DNA of 64,000 bases, taken from NCBI GenBank assembly GCA_028673005.1, contig CM054112.1:190313144-190377143 (forward strand), written 5' to 3'. The position numbers and the translations under genes were made by a program. This DNA is from Tanypteryx hageni. Taxonomy: Eukaryota; Arthropoda; Insecta; Odonata; Petaluridae. Shown one piece after another: positions 60,310-64,000 of the stretch (the first letter of the stretch is position 1; each line of letters opens with the position of its first letter). Under the pieces are notes generated by a model. The model searched no databases and was not told where the DNA came from. It saw only the letters and a list, made by a program, of their open reading frames with translations.

Positions 60310-60786
60310 AAGCAAATTCCAAAATTATTTCAATGCATTTAACGAAATTCCTCCACCTTGCACAAACGATCGTTCGACAGCTTCAGTTAAAGTCGTGTTC
60401 CATTCGGCAATTTTGCTTTTACTGATATTCTTAACATGGTGGTATTCATCGAAAAGCTCGTCTTCGTCTATAACTTTTATGATGTGTGTGGGATTAATTT
60501 TCCGTGTAACTTTGTATATATGAAATGGCACTCTCGGAAAAACGGAACAATTGGCGTCTCGTTTTAACTTTATCGGGACAACGGAACACTTAACTAAAAA
60601 ACGGGACTTATGGTCACCACAGGCTAGAGACCCCCTGCTGCGAGGGGACAGGTACATGAGCTCGGTTTTGCGTCGAACCCTCGAGTTCTGCACTCCTATG
60701 CCGAGTTAATGACGGTCGTGAGGTTTGTGCAAAGGTCAGTTGTGAATGTGGTCCCAGCTATTTAACATGAGTCAATGTGCTTATTA

Positions 60787-63440
60787 GCTCATGAATAAGG
60801 ATGATTAAAGGAGTACGTTAAGGGAAAATATAATTTTCAATTTAAAATAACTTGGTTGAATTACAAAAAATAACAGCGTTAAACATGATTATTTGAAAGG
60901 GAATGACTGGTTTTTCAGCCCAAAATTTCTCCCTTTAATATAATTCCATCAAATGAAGGTTTACCTCGTGAATTACATAAAAAGATTACGAAACCAGTCG
61001 AATGAACGATAACTTCCATGAGCTAAAACGATAGAGCAAACAAGCTACAAAGTAGGCGTCATTTCCGGCGATTCACCTTCATTTTAAAGATTTAACAGTT
61101 TTAACTTTTAATATTATGAATAATTATGAGAATGAGAATTTTGAGAAAGGCGAAAATAACTTTAATTATAGTATCTAGGGACATCGACATGCTACAGCTT
61201 GTAACTGCTTGATTTGCTATGGGTGAGTACAGATATGATGCTAGATTAGAGCTTTTGAGTGACATGAGATGTAAAGCCTTGTAGTGAAAAACAACCGAGT
61301 ACAAGCGGAAACTCTTCGAAAAGTTAAATAGCCCTGAATTTATTGAGTGTGTGCTTGGGCAGATCACAGTATACAAGAAAATACATTGAATAATTGCCAT
61401 AAACGAAAGATATTACCGATTATTTTTCCATATTGCATTAAGACAGGCCTATAGTGGCTTTAACTGGAGTAAGTTACTACTGCCATACACCATTGGTGGC
61501 TTAAATGATAGTATTTTCAATATGTAAATGTACCAAAATATAAAAATTTCCAGAACATTTAGAGTCTATAAAAATAGATTGTACGTGAAATCTGCCATTA
61601 TTTGAGATCTTGCAGGTTAGTAATGCAACTGTAAAAACGCGTTATAAATAGATAACTCAGTCCGATTAATGTGAAAATTAAATGTGTTTCAATCATGAGT
61701 CTGCTGCACTTATAAAAACATATGAGTTTGATAATATAGCACAATGTTTCTTTACAATTCACCTTTTTTAGTACGGCATATCTTACGTCAAATAAATTTT
61801 TAGTCGTGCCTTGTTAATTCTTCTTGCAGACCAATTAAGACACTAATGCCATAATGTCTCTCTCCCGCACGCAAGGAATGCAAGTTTTTATGGGTCATGA
61901 ATATTTTAAACTTAGTTTTAAAACCAAGCTAAAATTCTCCTGATTATTAATTATAATTAACAGCTTCATTAAAACATCTGCGTGGACTCATTCTGTTAGT
62001 TGACTACTGTTAAAATTAAATGGTAGCAATTTCATGGTTTGAGTAGTGAAACCTCCATCATTTAGAAGAGCAATTATAACGTAGATAATTTTTTATGTAG
62101 GTTTCACTCTTCTCAGAACATAAATAAAAAGAAGCCGTATGAAGATTTCACCGGTTCGAATTCTTGGAGATATCCCCTCAGACCATCCTACCATACAAAA
62201 TTTAGTGCGATATAGATCGCCGTAAATATAAGTACCGTGAGTTTTTTCGTAGTAATTGCGATAAACTATTTTACGCCCTGAGGGACTGAAAAGTATATCA
62301 ACTGTTTAAATTAATTTCCATAAGTAAATTACTTTCCAGGCTAAATTCTTTTCGTTTACCTAATTATCTATCTCGGCCTAAAAGCGAGGAAATTGAGTAT
62401 TCACAAAGCGTAGAGAAATGTAATTATGAACGAATTTTGTCTCCTCGTATTCGGAAGTAAAATAAGCTCGGTTTTTAGTTCGAATATAATTGTTCAATTC
62501 TAGAAGAATATCAACTGAGCAATATAATAACATATGAAACGTATGTCAGAAATATACTATTTGGAAAGCTTGAGCTTTTCTATTCGTTTATTACAGCATG
62601 TGAGATATTTTCCCCTTCCCGAATGCACATCAACTGCTCGTTGCTTCGAATACGCACGGAGGTCCTCGTACTCCACATTTCTCCTTCCCTCCTCCCTCTC
62701 TCCACACTACGGACGGACCACCTCCGACCTCCCGCCACGCCTCCGGAGGGCCTCCGCACAAATGAAGCGAGGCGGGTGGCCCATCACGATTTGACCCTGC
62801 GGGACCCAAAATCACAGCGAATCGGCATCAATCAAGCGTGATTAATCGCAGAGCGAATAACTTCCATCCGATCCCTACCGCCATTCTCCCTATCTCTCTC
62901 TCTCCCTCTATTTGTATTATATCTCCTGCATGGAGTTGCTGTTAATCTACCAGGCTCGTTCCCTCGAAGATGGAGTGCGCGGGACTCTCATGTTGGTAGC
63001 TGTGTCGATCACGACACCTATTCCTATCTATTTCCTTGTTTAGAAAAACGTCACGTTGCTTGGGTATGGATGGGGATCATAAAATATAAGGCGTTTATGG
63101 TTTGTCCATTCTTCCATTTCCTAGAAAATGGCGTTATCTTCCGACATACGTGTTGGCTGAACTGCAATAATATTTTCATTTAACTAAACGCCTTATATGT
63201 AAATGTTCTACCGCTCTCCCGAAAGCTTTACTCAGGGACTGGGTTTTTTGTTATTTAAATTTGACATAACGACTGTTATATTTTTTATCAAGGCAAATTA
63301 CAATGAGCTCATCTGGTGTAACCGAGTCGAGCACAAAAATGTACATTTACAGAAAAATACGTACACTTACGATTCCGGCATTTTAAAAACATTTTTAGTG
63401 ATCCCATTCTTCTCGTAATTTTCACTTCAAAAGGCATTCT
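60787..63440. other. Gene-free AT-rich stretch
   Basis: No exon or element boundary is supported. A GC- and pyrimidine-rich patch at 62640-62930 carries short domain-free frames. The rest shows nothing specific. Confidence 0.5.
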
Positions 63441-63443
63441 GAG

Positions 63444-63800
63444 GTATATATATTTATTTGTTTATTTATTTAATAAGTTCAAAAACAACACTCAGGCCTA
63501 TTACACTGAACATTAAAACCAATAAATAATAAATGCATATAAAATATACAAAAACAGTCAAATAAAACAATAAGGAACTCAATGAAATACATCAGTATGA
63601 GGATCTTGCTTCAGAGTTTGGTTATATAAGTTTGGAAGCGGAAAATTAAGGAGCGTTTTGTGGTTGAGAGCCGAGGAGTGCGACAGTGGAATAAATCATG
63701 TAATCTGGTACTTCTAGAGGGAATACGGAGGGGGTAACTGGAGAGAAGTTCGGGAGTTCTATATTTTCCATTTACAATGTTACGATGGAATTACATATAC
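63444..63800 (-). mobile_element. Jockey-like non-LTR retrotransposon, 3' end
   Basis: The minus strand encodes a C-terminal RT segment with NGKYRTPELLSSYPLRIPSR and STRLHDLFHCRTPRLSTTKR, which follows the NGK-SPELL..IPxRxTR..PF pattern seen at the C-terminus of many arthropod non-LTR proteins. It stops at TGA (63611-63613). A 3'UTR follows, ending in an AAATAAAT-rich tail at 63444-63473. Upstream (above 63800) the frame closes, so the copy is 5'-truncated. Confidence 0.6.
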
Positions 63801-64000
63801 ACTTTTATACATATCAACGTGTTACTATACATTAAACTTCTTGCATTTATCGCCACACACGGTATTTCATTCTTCTCGATGTATACCTTTATCCCTCCTT
63901 CCCTTGTACCTGTTTTCTCGTTCCTCGACCCCATCTCCTTCGCCAATCGAATCATTCTCCCTCTCCGCACTTTTCGCTCTCACGTGGGGCCATCCTCCCT
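63801..64000. other. Window end, pyrimidine-rich
   Basis: A pyrimidine-rich patch from about 63890 continues to the window end. No gene recognised. Confidence 0.5.

Larger units (their letters stand above)
58650..60520 (-). pseudogene. hAT transposase, interrupted
   Basis: The minus strand carries an internal segment (about 60520-60310) with VIDEDELFDEYHHVKN and, after a frame change, FVKCIEIILEFA. After the retrotransposon it resumes at 59160 with PGTSSVIESVF, then, after another frame change, DEKNRFLVGKINAVIVTKAHF is recognisable in part, and it ends LLQEISSSAKYKTS with TAA at 58650. These match the C-terminal hAT dimerisation region (LPGTSAPVERVF, WTDEKNR). The N-terminal half, including the zinc finger and first catalytic region, is absent. 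It is interrupted by the non-LTR element at 59164-60309 and the MITE at 58740-58996. Confidence 0.7.
55106..60621 (-). mobile_element. hAT transposon, decayed and full of insertions
   Basis: The left terminus is TAGGGTGACCATA and the right terminus, on the minus strand, TGTGGTGACCATA. The 8-bp flanks, after removing the CTAG MITE, are CTCTAGAG on the left and GGCTAGAG on the right (60622-60629), 6 of 8 identical. hAT transposase fragments lie on the minus strand at 58650-60520. An extra TAGGGTGACCATA at 58434 leaves open whether one or two hAT copies are present. Confidence 0.65.
54695..60761. mobile_element. Outermost layer of a transposon nest: split palindromic MITE
   Basis: Two 139-bp arms, 54695-54833 and 60623-60761, are inverted copies at roughly 90% identity. 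Both are bounded outside by TTAA (54691-54694 and 60762-60765). Joined, they make a palindromic element of about 280 bp with end ATAGCTGGG and centre CTCTAGAG, plausibly a piggyBac-type (TTAA) MITE. The centre was opened by the hAT element at 55106-60621. Everything between the arms is inserted sequence. Confidence 0.7.

Overview
The window reads as nuclear DNA of an arthropod, most likely an insect with a large, repeat-rich genome. It is AT-rich and intron-rich, it carries one spliced gene with GT..AG introns, one eukaryotic tRNA-Glu gene, and many hAT, Tc1/mariner and non-LTR elements. I cannot name the species from sequence alone. No operon, CRISPR array or prokaryotic feature is visible, and most open reading frames are non-coding.

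Layout. 1-9.5 kb is intergenic, with pyrimidine/purine-rich tracts and two intact-looking hAT MITEs (1573-1847 and 5477-5739). A TATA-type promoter at 9577-9584 probably starts the one confident protein gene, a plus-strand LRRC20-like leucine-rich-repeat gene. Its four coding exons (12223-12442, 33075-33218, 37386-37553, 38194-38366) join in frame into 234 codons plus stop. Intron 1 is 20.6 kb and holds a minus-strand tRNA-Glu(CTC) gene flanked by a 21-bp hairpin, two (AT)n arrays, a GC-rich hairpin cluster, a reverse copy of a repeat found again at 42 kb, and a candidate 1.66-kb non-autonomous hAT. Intron 2 holds a tRNA-like (SINE-like) unit.

38.4-54.7 kb holds no gene I can support. It contains further MITEs, a modular ~2-kb tandem repeat (42411-44385), a non-LTR 3' end, a weak copia-like remnant, and an orphan exon-like sequence.

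54695-60761 is the most striking region, a multi-layer transposon nest. A palindromic TTAA-flanked MITE was split at its centre by a hAT element. That hAT now contains a Tc1/mariner-like element with a wide D-E spacing and two introns (itself carrying a 543-bp palindromic MITE in one terminal repeat), a 5'-truncated non-LTR retrotransposon inserted in the transposase frame, and another hAT MITE. A fifth MITE sits in the hAT target-site duplication. 60.8-64 kb is gene-poor and ends with the 3' part of a second, Jockey-like non-LTR element. Product names rest on motif recognition only; nested order and target-site calls are read by eye from repeat boundaries.
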